Assembly: GCA_016887485.1 (NCBI GenBank)
Contig: CP069394.1
Span: forward strand, 1,178,001-1,242,000
Reading direction: 5' to 3'
DNA length: 64,000 nt
Source of the DNA: Chloroflexota bacterium
GTDB taxonomy: Bacteria; Chloroflexota; Anaerolineae; Anaerolineales; Anaerolineaceae
Below the pieces are notes generated by a model. It searched no databases and had not been told where the DNA came from. It saw nothing but the letters and a program-made list of their open reading frames with translations. The position numbers and the translations under genes are program-made. Shown piece by piece: positions 34,111-43,136 of the stretch (position 1 is the stretch's first letter; the number at the start of each line of letters is the position of its first letter).

Positions 34111-37100
34111 ATGAAAGCTTCTTTTTCCAAAAACAAACTCGCTTTGAACCTATTACTTGCCATTTATTTGGCAATTGCAGTCTTCACTTTGATCACGGTC
34201 ACTGTTCAAACCGTTTTTTGGGTTCAACGGCCTTTCCCGGGTGGTTTCTTTGATGTCAACAACAACCATATTCCAGTCGTAAATATCTTCAAACATAATA
34301 AATGGGCTCTGCAGGATGAAAAACTCGCCCACGGCTCAATACTTATCTCAGTGAATGGGATCACCCTGACAAAATCCACGACATTGCGTGATCTGCTATC
34401 CTCGGCCGAACAAGGAGATATTTTCGTCTTAGGCATTCAAGAAAATGGGCAGATCAGAGATATCGAAATCACCCTTTCCCATTTTACATTAGCAGAATCA
34501 ATTTTCTACTTTTTTATTCCCATTCTTGCAAGCACTGCCTGCCTTCTCTTGGGCCTCTGGTCCTTCACCGATCAACTCAATCGACCAATATCCGCACTCG
34601 AGACCACCCTGGCAACCAGCCTATCTTTGATATATGTCGCGTTCTTTGACTTTTTTACAGTTCACCATTTTAACGTGATCCTCTTCGTTGCAATGGGGAT
34701 GGCAGTGGGGTCTGTGCTTCAAATGGCCCTGTCCCTTCCTAAAGAGAGGAAATGGGACAAACCAAGCAGAGGACTAACCTTAATTGGTTTCATCCCCCCC
34801 ATGCTCCTGGCATCCTATGGTATTCATCAGATGACTTCCCCAATAGCTCAAGGCAGACATTACCTGGCCATTATCTCATATCTTATCATTTCGTCCATCA
34901 TTAGCGGTATCATCCTTGGGATTGTCGTCTTTTTTGACCGCATTAAAGGCAAATCCCCTCTTGTAACTCGCCATTCAGAAAACTTCATTATCGCCTTATT
35001 CGTTTCACTCACGCCATTAACCATCCAATGGATTGTCAATTGGATCAACCATACATTTCCACCCATCAATCCACTCTTTTTATTCCCACTCATTATCCTT
35101 CCTGCCACAGTGATCCAGATAACCAGGAAGTTCAGAACAGAGAAAATTAATAAAAAAGCATTTAGGATCCTGCTTTTCATTTTGATAATCATTTTCTTTG
35201 GATTGGCATATACCGGAATTGTTTATGCCCTCAACCGAGTTTTATTGGTCAATATTCAACCAGACAATCCCTTAATTATTGGCAGTCTGGCTGTGGTGGT
35301 TGTTTTGCTCCTCGACCCCATCAGAAAAGAAGTTAACAAGCTCCTAAAAGATGATGAAACAACTTCCGACGACCACTTGAAAAAGGCCATGGAATTTGCC
35401 ACGGTCTTTACCTCTATAAGCACCCGACGAGATGCACTGACACTCATGGGAGATGCAACCTGGGATATTATCAACGCTGACCGGATCAATATTTTCCTCT
35501 ATGACCAAGCTGAAGGCGGCTTCCTTGAGTATTCTCTTCCGGGAGCAAATAAAGTGGAATCTCCGGCTTTGCCTAAAGAAGCCCCCATTCCTGCTATCCT
35601 GATAGAATCCAAATCTCATCTTTTCTTGCAAGCTGGTCTGCAGGAGACCAAAAACATCGAGAAAAAACAGGCGGGATTCTCCTCGCTCTATTCCCATCTC
35701 AATATCCCCATATGGGGTAATTTTGGTTTATTGGGTTGGATCGAAGCCATAAGTCAAAAGAAAAATAAGCCCTATACCGATGAAGATATCAAACTGATCA
35801 AGTCTCTCGCCTCACAATTTGCCTTAGTCCTTGAGCGAATTGACACGATCGCATCCCTCCAGCAAAGGTTGCTGGAGATGGAGATTCTCAACAAATTCGC
35901 TCTGACTGTGAACAGTGTGTCCGATCTAGATCAGCTCCTGGCCGCCAGTTTTGATCATATTCAACAAGTAATTCCAATTGACAGCCTGTCTTTGATCTTG
36001 AAACAACCTGACCCATTAGGCCATCAACGCGTTTTCTTATATCAGGATGGTCAAATTCTGATATCCACGACGAATCCCAGCACGTTAGGAGACGAATATC
36101 CCGAAAAGGACGGTATCTCAACTACCTCATCCTTCTTGGTCAAGCACGAGACAGAACAATGGCTCCTCATCCCCCTCATTCAGGATGAAAACCATCTGGG
36201 CGTCCTAAGCCTTGGAAAACATTCGCCTCACAATGACTTCAACCAGATGATTATGAACCTGACCGAGCCCATTGCGACCCTGGTCACAACGGCCATCATC
36301 AAATCGGACTTGATGGACTCCTTACGCGAAAAAATGCATCATCTTCAACGATTGAATGACGTCAGCCAGCAATTAACAAGTACATTAAATATGGACTTGG
36401 TTTTTGAGAGGATCATTGACAGCGCTTTAGAAATTCTGCATGCAGAATCCGGGGCAATATTAATTGCCAACGATGCAAAAGATATATTAATTATCCGAAT
36501 CACAAGAGGCGCACCCTGGACCCATCTCGTCGGTCGAGGCATCCCAGTTAATCAAGGGATCGCAGGGACGGCCTACGCAGAACGTCACTCCATCATTTGT
36601 AATGAAAATATACTTGAAAGAATAATGAAATGGGATGATATCGATCCGGCGTCATTGAACGTTAGCAATATCCTATCTGTCCCATTGATCGTTCAAGATG
36701 AAGCCTTTGGCATTCTTGAAGTCTTCAATAAGGAAAACGGGTTACCCTTCACGAATATTGATGTGGAAATCCTGGAGGGTTTCGCCGCTCAGGCAGCAAT
36801 TGCCCTGAATAATGCCAGTAAGTATGCAAAAGCCGATCAAGCGCTGGAACAGCGAATTGACGAACTCACCATCATGCAGAAGATCGATAAAGATCTTCAT
36901 ACCAGCCGGGAACTCAGTACGGCTCTTCAGACCACACTGTCCTCAGCTTTAACCTATACGAAGGTGCAATCCGGCAGTATTATGCTGGTGGATACGTATT
37001 ACCATGAGATTGATGATATCTGGCAGAGGCTTCCCGGTTCGGATCAATGTAAACCATACAACCTGTTCGAATTGAGTGCTTTTCCCTGGTTCTCCGATGA

Positions 37101-38064
37101 ACTGGAAGATCCCTATCAAATCATCTTTGAAGACCCGGACGCACTTTCCGATCAATTAGGCCTTGAAGGAAAATATCAGGCCCATTTGATGATAACCTCC
37201 AAACTGGATGATGATCTCTATTCTCTCCTGATCCTTCACCTTGAAGACGCCAACACCTTCAAAGAACAGGATTTGGACTTCCTCTTGGGGTTGAATAACC
37301 ACGCCATGATTGCCTTGCGGAACGCCATCCTTTATGAAGACCTGAATCATGCCATCAATGCCAAGAACGAATTCATCAGCTTCATTTCCCATGAGCTCAA
37401 GAACCCGCTGACGGCCATCAAAGGCCACGCGGATATCCTTGCCAAAGGTATGGTTGGCGATGTGAACCCCGAACAGGAAGATTTCCTCAAGACCATTTCT
37501 CACAATGTCCGCCGGATGAGTACCTTCATCACGGATCTCGCCGATCAATCCCAAATCGAATCAAAATCCCTTCGCTTTGTTTTTGACACTTCTGATGTCA
37601 TTGACATGATTAATGAAGTCCTGCAATCCTATGGGCAGCAGCTCAGAGGTAAATCCCAGAAGGTTATTCAGAATTACCCGGAGGATCTGCCCCAGGTTTG
37701 GTGTGACCGGCAGCGTATGATCCAAATCCTTGCCAACCTGATTTCTAATGCCATCAAGTACACACCAGAAGAAGGAACGATCACGATTTCCGCCGAACAT
37801 ACCTTCAACGATTGGGACCCCAAAGGCGCCGCGGAAGTGGTCCACATCACCGTGCAGGACACCGGCTATGGCATTGATTATGAGGATCAGCCCCACCTCT
37901 TCAATAAGTTCTTCAGAGGGACAAATGAGAAAATCCTCAAGATCTCCGGCACGGGTTTAGGCCTCCGGATTTCCAAGAGTCTAACAGAGATGATGGGTGG
38001 CACAATGTGGTTCGAGAGCACACCCGGTGAAGGCTCCACCTTCCACTTCACTGTTCCGATCTAA
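34111..38064 (+). CDS. Large membrane sensor histidine kinase with PDZ-like and multiple GAF domains
   Basis: Orphan hybrid-size sensor of 1317 residues; no response regulator is adjacent. Order: first membrane helix (about 12-35), an extracytoplasmic PDZ-like segment (about 60-120, GSILISVNGITLT...TLRDLL), then about seven more helices (130-420). A row of about four GAF-like domains follows (430-1080), then HisKA with the phospho-His in FISHELKNPLTAIKGH at about 1093. The HATPase has an N box LANLISNAIKYT at about 1208, DTGYGID at about 1250 and GTGLGLRIS at about 1280. The PDZ-plus-helix head suggests sensing of envelope state or a hydrophobic ligand. No strong ribosome site precedes the ATG. 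Confidence 0.9.
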   Translation: MKASFSKNKLALNLLLAIYLAIAVFTLITVTVQTVFWVQRPFPGGFFDVNNNHIPVVNIFKHNKWALQDEKLAHGSILISVNGITLTKSTTLRDLLSSAEQGDIFVLGIQENGQIRDIEITLSHFTLAESIFYFFIPILASTACLLLGLWSFTDQLNRPISALETTLATSLSLIYVAFFDFFTVHHFNVILFVAMGMAVGSVLQMALSLPKERKWDKPSRGLTLIGFIPPMLLASYGIHQMTSPIAQGRHYLAIISYLIISSIISGIILGIVVFFDRIKGKSPLVTRHSENFIIALFVSLTPLTIQWIVNWINHTFPPINPLFLFPLIILPATVIQITRKFRTEKINKKAFRILLFILIIIFFGLAYTGIVYALNRVLLVNIQPDNPLIIGSLAVVVVLLLDPIRKEVNKLLKDDETTSDDHLKKAMEFATVFTSISTRRDALTLMGDATWDIINADRINIFLYDQAEGGFLEYSLPGANKVESPALPKEAPIPAILIESKSHLFLQAGLQETKNIEKKQAGFSSLYSHLNIPIWGNFGLLGWIEAISQKKNKPYTDEDIKLIKSLASQFALVLERIDTIASLQQRLLEMEILNKFALTVNSVSDLDQLLAASFDHIQQVIPIDSLSLILKQPDPLGHQRVFLYQDGQILISTTNPSTLGDEYPEKDGISTTSSFLVKHETEQWLLIPLIQDENHLGVLSLGKHSPHNDFNQMIMNLTEPIATLVTTAIIKSDLMDSLREKMHHLQRLNDVSQQLTSTLNMDLVFERIIDSALEILHAESGAILIANDAKDILIIRITRGAPWTHLVGRGIPVNQGIAGTAYAERHSIICNENILERIMKWDDIDPASLNVSNILSVPLIVQDEAFGILEVFNKENGLPFTNIDVEILEGFAAQAAIALNNASKYAKADQALEQRIDELTIMQKIDKDLHTSRELSTALQTTLSSALTYTKVQSGSIMLVDTYYHEIDDIWQRLPGSDQCKPYNLFELSAFPWFSDELEDPYQIIFEDPDALSDQLGLEGKYQAHLMITSKLDDDLYSLLILHLEDANTFKEQDLDFLLGLNNHAMIALRNAILYEDLNHAINAKNEFISFISHELKNPLTAIKGHADILAKGMVGDVNPEQEDFLKTISHNVRRMSTFITDLADQSQIESKSLRFVFDTSDVIDMINEVLQSYGQQLRGKSQKVIQNYPEDLPQVWCDRQRMIQILANLISNAIKYTPEEGTITISAEHTFNDWDPKGAAEVVHITVQDTGYGIDYEDQPHLFNKFFRGTNEKILKISGTGLGLRISKSLTEMMGGTMWFESTPGEGSTFHFTVPI

Positions 38065-38083
38065 GAAACAAGACTTAAAAAGT

Positions 38084-38110
38084 AAGACGCCCCATCAGGG
38101 GCGTCTTTTA
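38084..38110. terminator. Bidirectional terminator
   Basis: AAGACGCCCC and GGGGCGTCTT pair across ATCA, with a T-run on plus (TTTTATT) and TTTT on minus. It separates the kinase gene from convergent hppA. Confidence 0.92.
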
Positions 38111-38124
38111 TTATCTCTTGATTT

Positions 38125-40191
38125 CTAGAATAAGTGGAACGCTGCAATTAATGGAGCAAAGAGCGAGGAAACCAGCGACATAACCGTGATCAGTGTATTC
38201 AGAGAAGGACCAGCCGTATCTTTGAAGGGATCACCGACTGTATCGCCAACTACGCCGGCCTTGTGCGCATCGGAACCAGGGCCACCGAACTGACCGGTTT
38301 CAATGAACTTCTTGGCATTATCCCAAAGACCGCCGGAATTAGCCATCAACAAAGCGAAGATCACACCGGTGAAGATTGAACCACCCAGGAAACCGCCCAA
38401 AGCGTTCGGCCCAAGCAGGAAGCCAATTAATAAAGGCAGACCGACCGCCAGGAAAGCTGGCATAACCAGAGATGTTAGAGCACCTTGCGCCGCCAAACCA
38501 ACACAAGTGGCATAATCCGGTTTTGAAGTACCTTTAAGAATGCCGGGGTCCTCCCTGAACTGGCGGCGAATCTCCTCAATCATGTCAAAGGCGTTATGCG
38601 TGACGGAAAGCATAGTCAGCGCTGAGAATAAAGGCGGTGTCATGGCACCCAGGAACACCCCGGCCACAACGATCGGGTCCTTGAGGCTGAGACTGATCTC
38701 CGTCCCACTGGCCGTCACAACCTCTGTATAAGCAGCGAAAAGTGCCAACACGGTCAGCGCGGCCGCACTGATGCTGAAGCCCTTGGTGATCGCCTTGGCT
38801 GTGTTGCCAGCTGCGTCCAGCGTGTCGGTGGTTGTGATCACATGGCTATCCATCCCAGCCATTTCCGCAATACCGCGGGCATTATCCACAATCGGACCAT
38901 ATGCATCTGCGGAGACAATCATACCGCTGATGGCGAGCATACCCACCGCGCTGATCCCAATTCCGTAAATGCCAGGCAGGCCAGTTGCTTCCGCCAGGTA
39001 ATAAGAAAGAAGCGTGGCAACGGCAATCCCAATCACAGAGGGGACAATGCTGATCAGGCCATAGCTGAACCCGGTAATGATGTTGATAGCGGCACCTGAA
39101 CCGGAAACTCGCGCTGTCTCGTAGACAGGCTTGCGGTCTTCCGAAGTGAAGTAATCAGAGGTAAAGCCAATGACCACCCCTGTCACCAAGCCGGTCAATG
39201 TGGCCCACAGAATGCCAATATTAATATCACTCAACACCACTAACAGGGCAACCATCCCTGCAAAGATCACAGTAGTTAAAACTGTACCAAAGTTCAAGGC
39301 TGGGCCGGGCTTCCCATTCTTCCCCACCCGCACAAACTGAATGCCAATCAATGAGGCTGCAATACCTAAAGTACACAGGATCAGCGGGAGTACGACATAC
39401 TTCACATCCATTGTTGATGAGGCCGCAGCCAAAAGCATAACGGCTACCGTCGAAGCGACATAGGAGTCAAAAATATCTGCGCCCATACCTGCAACATCAC
39501 CGACGTTATCACCGACGTTGTCGGCAACCACTGCCGGATTGCGGGGATCGTCTTCAGGAATCCCGACTTCGACCTTACCCACCAAGTCAGCTGCAATATC
39601 AGCTGTCTTGGTATAAATACCGCCACCGGCTTTCGCCAGCAGCGCCAGGGCAGAAGCGCCAAAGCTGAAGCCAAGGACCGTTTCAGCTGAACCTGTCAGC
39701 ATGTAAATCACCGTCATGCCGAGGACAGCCAGGCCAACCATCGCCAGGCCCATCACGGAACCGGCATAGAAGGAGAGCTTGAAAGCTTTGTTGAGGGACT
39801 CGTTTGCAGCCGTTGCCGTACGGACATTCGCTTCAACTGCGATGCCCATTCCCATATAGCCGGCAATTGCAGAACAAACGGCCCCGGAAATAAAGGCTAT
39901 TGCCATCCGAATACCATTCATGGGTTGAATGGTCGCTTGCCCTGCAGCAACATCCACCAGGTCAAAGCTGAACACGATGGCGATGATGAAGCCTAAAATA
40001 ATGGCAACAATCGACAGAGCAAAATAAAGTCGCTTGAGGTAGGTTTGCGCCCCTTCACGAATCCATGAGGCCACTTCCTGGGCCTTTTCGGTCCCGGGAT
40101 CCTGCCGTTTGACCCAAAAATAAAGAAATACCGCCACGCCAATTGAAATGACGCTCGCGATGATACTGATATAAAGCCAAGTTTTTTCCAT
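38125..40191 (-). CDS. hppA: Membrane-bound pyrophosphatase, K+-independent H+-pumping type predicted
   Basis: Couples pyrophosphate hydrolysis to ion export across the membrane. There are about 16 helices in 688 residues. The substrate-binding loops [31 protein letters not shown] (about 205-235) carry the Asp and Lys residues of the family. The diagnostic [10 protein letters not shown] segment has Lys where K+-dependent enzymes carry Ala, which by published family rules predicts K+ independence and H+ pumping. ATG 40191 has TAGGAG 6 nt upstream. Confidence 0.93.
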   Translation of the reverse strand: MEKTWLYISIIASVISIGVAVFLYFWVKRQDPGTEKAQEVASWIREGAQTYLKRLYFALSIVAIILGFIIAIVFSFDLVDVAAGQATIQPMNGIRMAIAFISGAVCSAIAGYMGMGIAVEANVRTATAANESLNKAFKLSFYAGSVMGLAMVGLAVLGMTVIYMLTGSAETVLGFSFGASALALLAKAGGGIYTKTADIAADLVGKVEVGIPEDDPRNPAVVADNVGDNVGDVAGMGADIFDSYVASTVAVMLLAAASSTMDVKYVVLPLILCTLGIAASLIGIQFVRVGKNGKPGPALNFGTVLTTVIFAGMVALLVVLSDINIGILWATLTGLVTGVVIGFTSDYFTSEDRKPVYETARVSGSGAAINIITGFSYGLISIVPSVIGIAVATLLSYYLAEATGLPGIYGIGISAVGMLAISGMIVSADAYGPIVDNARGIAEMAGMDSHVITTTDTLDAAGNTAKAITKGFSISAAALTVLALFAAYTEVVTASGTEISLSLKDPIVVAGVFLGAMTPPLFSALTMLSVTHNAFDMIEEIRRQFREDPGILKGTSKPDYATCVGLAAQGALTSLVMPAFLAVGLPLLIGFLLGPNALGGFLGGSIFTGVIFALLMANSGGLWDNAKKFIETGQFGGPGSDAHKAGVVGDTVGDPFKDTAGPSLNTLITVMSLVSSLFAPLIAAFHLF

Positions 40192-40250
40192 TATTTACTC
40201 CTAATAAAAACTTTCCAGTAAACGATGCCACATAGGGCATCATCCATAAT

Positions 40251-41015
40251 TTACATATTTGCTGATCGCCACCAGCGGTAATTATTCTCGCGCAGGGTTT
40301 CTTTTTCTGGCATCGGATAATAAAGCAGTTTCTGGCCGTTACCAACAAAGAAGCCGTTTTTCACTGTGCGATATGCGATCTGAGAAGAGCTGGCCCGATC
40401 TACCATCTTTGTCGCTACGGGTTTTGTCTTCAGGTCTTTCAAGACGCCTCGCAGATGGTCCATGTTCTTATATGGCAGGTCACCCACTTCACCCATCTCG
40501 GGATCTTCTGCCAATTCGCCAAGCCGTAACTCGGTAAAGGCAATCGCCGGGAGGGTCACCAGTGAGGTTGGATTCTTCACGATCAGATCATAAAAATCCA
40601 GAGGGTTCAAGCGGCTGGCAACCAGAGGAGAAACTGGCGCAATCTCTTTATACAAATGCAATCCACTTTCCATCTCTGGGATCACATCCGTTGATTCCAG
40701 ACCAAGGGTCCGGCCATCCTGCGTTGTGAGGTAAAGCTGCCCCATAACGCTGTTATCAATATGCTCCAACACCCGATACACCGAGATGTAAATTGAGGAC
40801 TTAGCCGAACCATCCTCATGCGGGATACAGCGTGCAATCCCTTCCGGGATCCTAAAATACTTACTTCTGAATTTGGGGTCTATCTCAAAAAATATAGCCT
40901 GACCGCTTGATTTCTTCTCGGTCCCCACGGCGTAATAAGCACCGAATTCTTCCGGGGACAACATCGAAGCAATTAAAGCCTCAGGCATCAGAGATAGATA
41001 AAGATGAACAGTCAC
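40251..41015 (-). CDS. Hypothetical protein
   Basis: A 254-residue protein with no recognised family. It is soluble, with mixed alpha/beta composition. Recognisable stretches are HLYLSLMPEALIASMLSPEEFGAYYAVGT near the N-terminus and FRIPEGIARCIPHEDGS at about 80. A C-terminal basic/aromatic ENNYRWWRSANM ends it. The longest frame begins at 41069, but GTG 41015 is preceded by AAGGAGG at 5 nt, almost a perfect ribosome site, so I start there. No operon partner. Confidence 0.6.
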   Translation of the reverse strand: MTVHLYLSLMPEALIASMLSPEEFGAYYAVGTEKKSSGQAIFFEIDPKFRSKYFRIPEGIARCIPHEDGSAKSSIYISVYRVLEHIDNSVMGQLYLTTQDGRTLGLESTDVIPEMESGLHLYKEIAPVSPLVASRLNPLDFYDLIVKNPTSLVTLPAIAFTELRLGELAEDPEMGEVGDLPYKNMDHLRGVLKDLKTKPVATKMVDRASSSQIAYRTVKNGFFVGNGQKLLYYPMPEKETLRENNYRWWRSANM

Positions 41016-41133
41016 AATATCCTCCTTTGAAGGCTTTTCCGAAAATGTGATCGAAATCTGAACCATCACATTTTTTTAATAAAGACAAACTTATTATAAC
41101 ATTGATGCCTTATCGGCTTTCTGCGGCTTAATC

Positions 41134-41174
41134 TTAAAAAGTTGATTCCCAACCTTAAAGAACGGTTGGGAATC
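41134..41174 (-). terminator. Terminator of the trpB2 gene
   Basis: On the minus strand GATTCCCAACC and GGTTGGGAATC form an 11-bp perfect stem with a 9-nt loop, followed by AACTTTTTAAG, starting about 30 nt after the gene. Confidence 0.85.
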
Positions 41175-41202
41175 AGAGAGAAGAGAAAGGTTGATTATCA
41201 GG

Positions 41203-42576
41203 TTAGTATGCCAGATTTATCTCAGGCAACCTTTGGCGGATATCATCTTTGGTTATCTCATAGCCATCTTCTTTGAGGCGACCCTGGTTATAGGCGTCAT
41301 AGGACGCCATATCCAGCAAGCCATGCCCGGAAAGATTAAAAAGGATCACCCGCTTTTCGCCTTTGGCCTTCGCATCCAGCGCTTCATCGATTGCCGCGCG
41401 GATGGCATGAGCTGATTCAGGCGCCGGGATGATACCTTCCGTCTGGGCAAAGATACTGGCGGCCTCAAAGGTTGGCATCTGCGGCACGGCAATAGCCTCA
41501 ATGTACCCTGCGTCATAGAGGGCGCAAATTTGAGGTGACATCCCGTGATAGCGCAGCCCCCCAGCGTGGATCGATGCCGGGACGAAATCATGCCCCAGGG
41601 TGTACATCTTAACCACGGGTGCCATCTTGGCGGTGTCGCCATAGTCGAACGCATAAATGCCCTTGGTCAATGTCGGGGTAGCTTCCGGTTCCACGGCCAA
41701 CAAGCGGGTGTTCTTGCCACCCTTCAGGTTCTCATGCAGGAACGGGAAAGCAATCCCACCAAAATTGGAGCCGCCGCCTACGCAGCCGATCACCACGTCA
41801 GGATATTCACCAGCCAGGTCCATCTGCTTGAGCGCTTCCTGCCCAATCACCGATTGATGCAGAAGGACATGATTCAATACAGAACCAAGGCTGTACTTCT
41901 TTCTGCCCTCCGATTTGACGGCAACTTCCACCGCCTCCGAGATGGCAATGCCCAGCGAGCCAGGATTATTAGGATCTTCTGCCAAAAGCCTGCGTCCATA
42001 ATCCGTGCGATCGGTCGGGCTGGCATACACCTCCGCACCATAGGTCTGCATGATGATCCGGCGATAAGGCTTCTGATCAAAAGAAACCTTCACCATATAC
42101 ACTTCCAGATCCATGTCAAAGAATTTCGCTGCCATGGATAGTGCCGATCCCCACTGACCAGCGCCGGTCTCCGTGGTTAGTGCTTTGGTGCCATCCAGCT
42201 TATTGAAATAGGCCTGAGCAACAGCGGTATTGCATTTATGACTGCCAGAGATGGATGCCCCTTCATTCTTGAAATAAATATGGGCAGGCGTATCCAGGAA
42301 TTTCTCCAGCCTGCGAGCTCGGATCAACGGTGTTGGCCGCCAGAGCTTATAGATCTCCCGGACTTCCTCTGGGATGTCAATGTACCGGTCAGTGCTGACC
42401 TCCTGCATGATCAGGGACATCGGGAACAGCACATTGAGGAATTCCGGCGTGATCGGTTCCAGCGTCTGCGGGTTGAGGACCGGTGCGGGTGGCACCGGCA
42501 GGTCCGCATTGATGTTGTACCAATACTTGGGGATATCAGTATCATTCAAAAGATATTTATATTGTTCGTTAGACAT
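41203..42576 (-). CDS. Tryptophan synthase beta chain, type 2 (TrpB2)
   Basis: PLP enzyme condensing indole with serine. The PLP lysine stands in [20 protein letters not shown] at about residue 115, and [14 protein letters not shown] and GGGSNFGG (phosphate loop) are visible. The 457-residue length, with the long N-terminal part ([14 protein letters not shown]), is that of the TrpB2 branch rather than the TrpA-partnered TrpB1. No trpA is adjacent, so it probably works with indole from elsewhere or as a salvage enzyme. GGAGG 7 nt before ATG 42576 supports the start. Its leader is a tRNA-Trp-sensing T-box. Confidence 0.92.
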   Translation of the reverse strand: MSNEQYKYLLNDTDIPKYWYNINADLPVPPAPVLNPQTLEPITPEFLNVLFPMSLIMQEVSTDRYIDIPEEVREIYKLWRPTPLIRARRLEKFLDTPAHIYFKNEGASISGSHKCNTAVAQAYFNKLDGTKALTTETGAGQWGSALSMAAKFFDMDLEVYMVKVSFDQKPYRRIIMQTYGAEVYASPTDRTDYGRRLLAEDPNNPGSLGIAISEAVEVAVKSEGRKKYSLGSVLNHVLLHQSVIGQEALKQMDLAGEYPDVVIGCVGGGSNFGGIAFPFLHENLKGGKNTRLLAVEPEATPTLTKGIYAFDYGDTAKMAPVVKMYTLGHDFVPASIHAGGLRYHGMSPQICALYDAGYIEAIAVPQMPTFEAASIFAQTEGIIPAPESAHAIRAAIDEALDAKAKGEKRVILFNLSGHGLLDMASYDAYNQGRLKEDGYEITKDDIRQRLPEINLAY

Positions 42577-42630
42577 TGCATTACCTCCAGGTTTTCTAAT
42601 GATTGGACAATTGCCAGAGTAATGGGACCG

Positions 42631-42670
42631 GAAAACAAAAAACGCTCATCCCAGATATGGGACGAACGTT
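42631..42670 (-). terminator. T-box leader terminator
   Basis: AACGTTCGTCCCA and TGGGATGAGCGTT pair in a 13-bp stem (two GU pairs) with a 4-nt loop, followed by a T6 run. The 5' side lies just downstream of the T-box sequence, as in other T-box leaders. Confidence 0.93.
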
Positions 42671-42672
42671 TA

Positions 42673-42962
42673 GTCCGTGGTGCCACCCAGTTTAGGCAAC
42701 CCTTTAATCAAAAAACCCGTTGGTGTGCAACGGGGAAAAGGCCAGCCTCACTCATTACTCAGGTACGGCAGATTGCAACTGCGTATACCATTCACCCTGA
42801 TAACGGCGGTGTGTCCGTTTGAAGCTAATGGTTGCCTTTCGCTTCAAAAACTCCGAGGCCCATTCAACATTCCCGTGTGTACAGCTTCTCACCTTCTGCT
42901 GCTCTCTGTGACACCGTGAAACTGCCTACTCTTCCTCATCAACGTCTGTCTTTATGAGATTG
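42673..42962 (-). ncRNA. T-box riboswitch, tryptophan specifier (TGG)
   Basis: The minus-strand leader of trpB2 holds the Stem I motifs GATGAGGAAGAGTA, AGAGAGCAGCAGAAGGTGAGAAGCTG and a specifier loop GAA-TGG-GCC with the Trp codon TGG at 42860-42862. The T-box core GGGTGGCACCACGGAC (42673-42688) precedes the terminator. UGGC in the T-box pairs with the GCCA end expected of tRNA-Trp. Uncharged tRNA-Trp should allow readthrough, raising trpB2 expression when tryptophan is scarce. Confidence 0.95.
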
Positions 42963-42971
42963 TTGTCCCCA

Positions 42972-42999
42972 ATTATAGGCAAGCTGGCTGAGTTGTCAA
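42972..42999 (-). promoter_or_regulatory. Promoter of the T-box-trpB2 unit
   Basis: Minus strand TTGACA (42994-42999), a 16-nt spacer and TATAAT (42972-42977); both hexamers are perfect consensus. Confidence 0.93.
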
Positions 43000-43028
43000 G
43001 GGCAGTTGAGGTTCATTTCCCCGAAGGA

Positions 43029-43136
43029 CTAATCTGCCACCAGGAGGAATAAGTCAAAATATCAATAGGTCTGCCCGGTTGCTACGATCCCCTCATCATA
43101 ATACGCAGGAAAAACCACCAAGGGCGGTGCCCGCGT
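43029..43136 (-). pseudogene. Possible read-on remnant of the GT-C-like gene
   Basis: Downstream of the amber stop of the GT-C-like gene the same frame continues TRAPPLVVFPAYYDEGIVATGQTY to TGA (43062-43064). It then gives YFDLFLLVAD to TAG (43029-43031). In GT-C-like homologues an R-P-L motif and an E-Q-Y-F motif commonly follow the last helix (from memory). I read this as a possible decayed tail. The similarity is short, so confidence is low. Confidence 0.35.
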
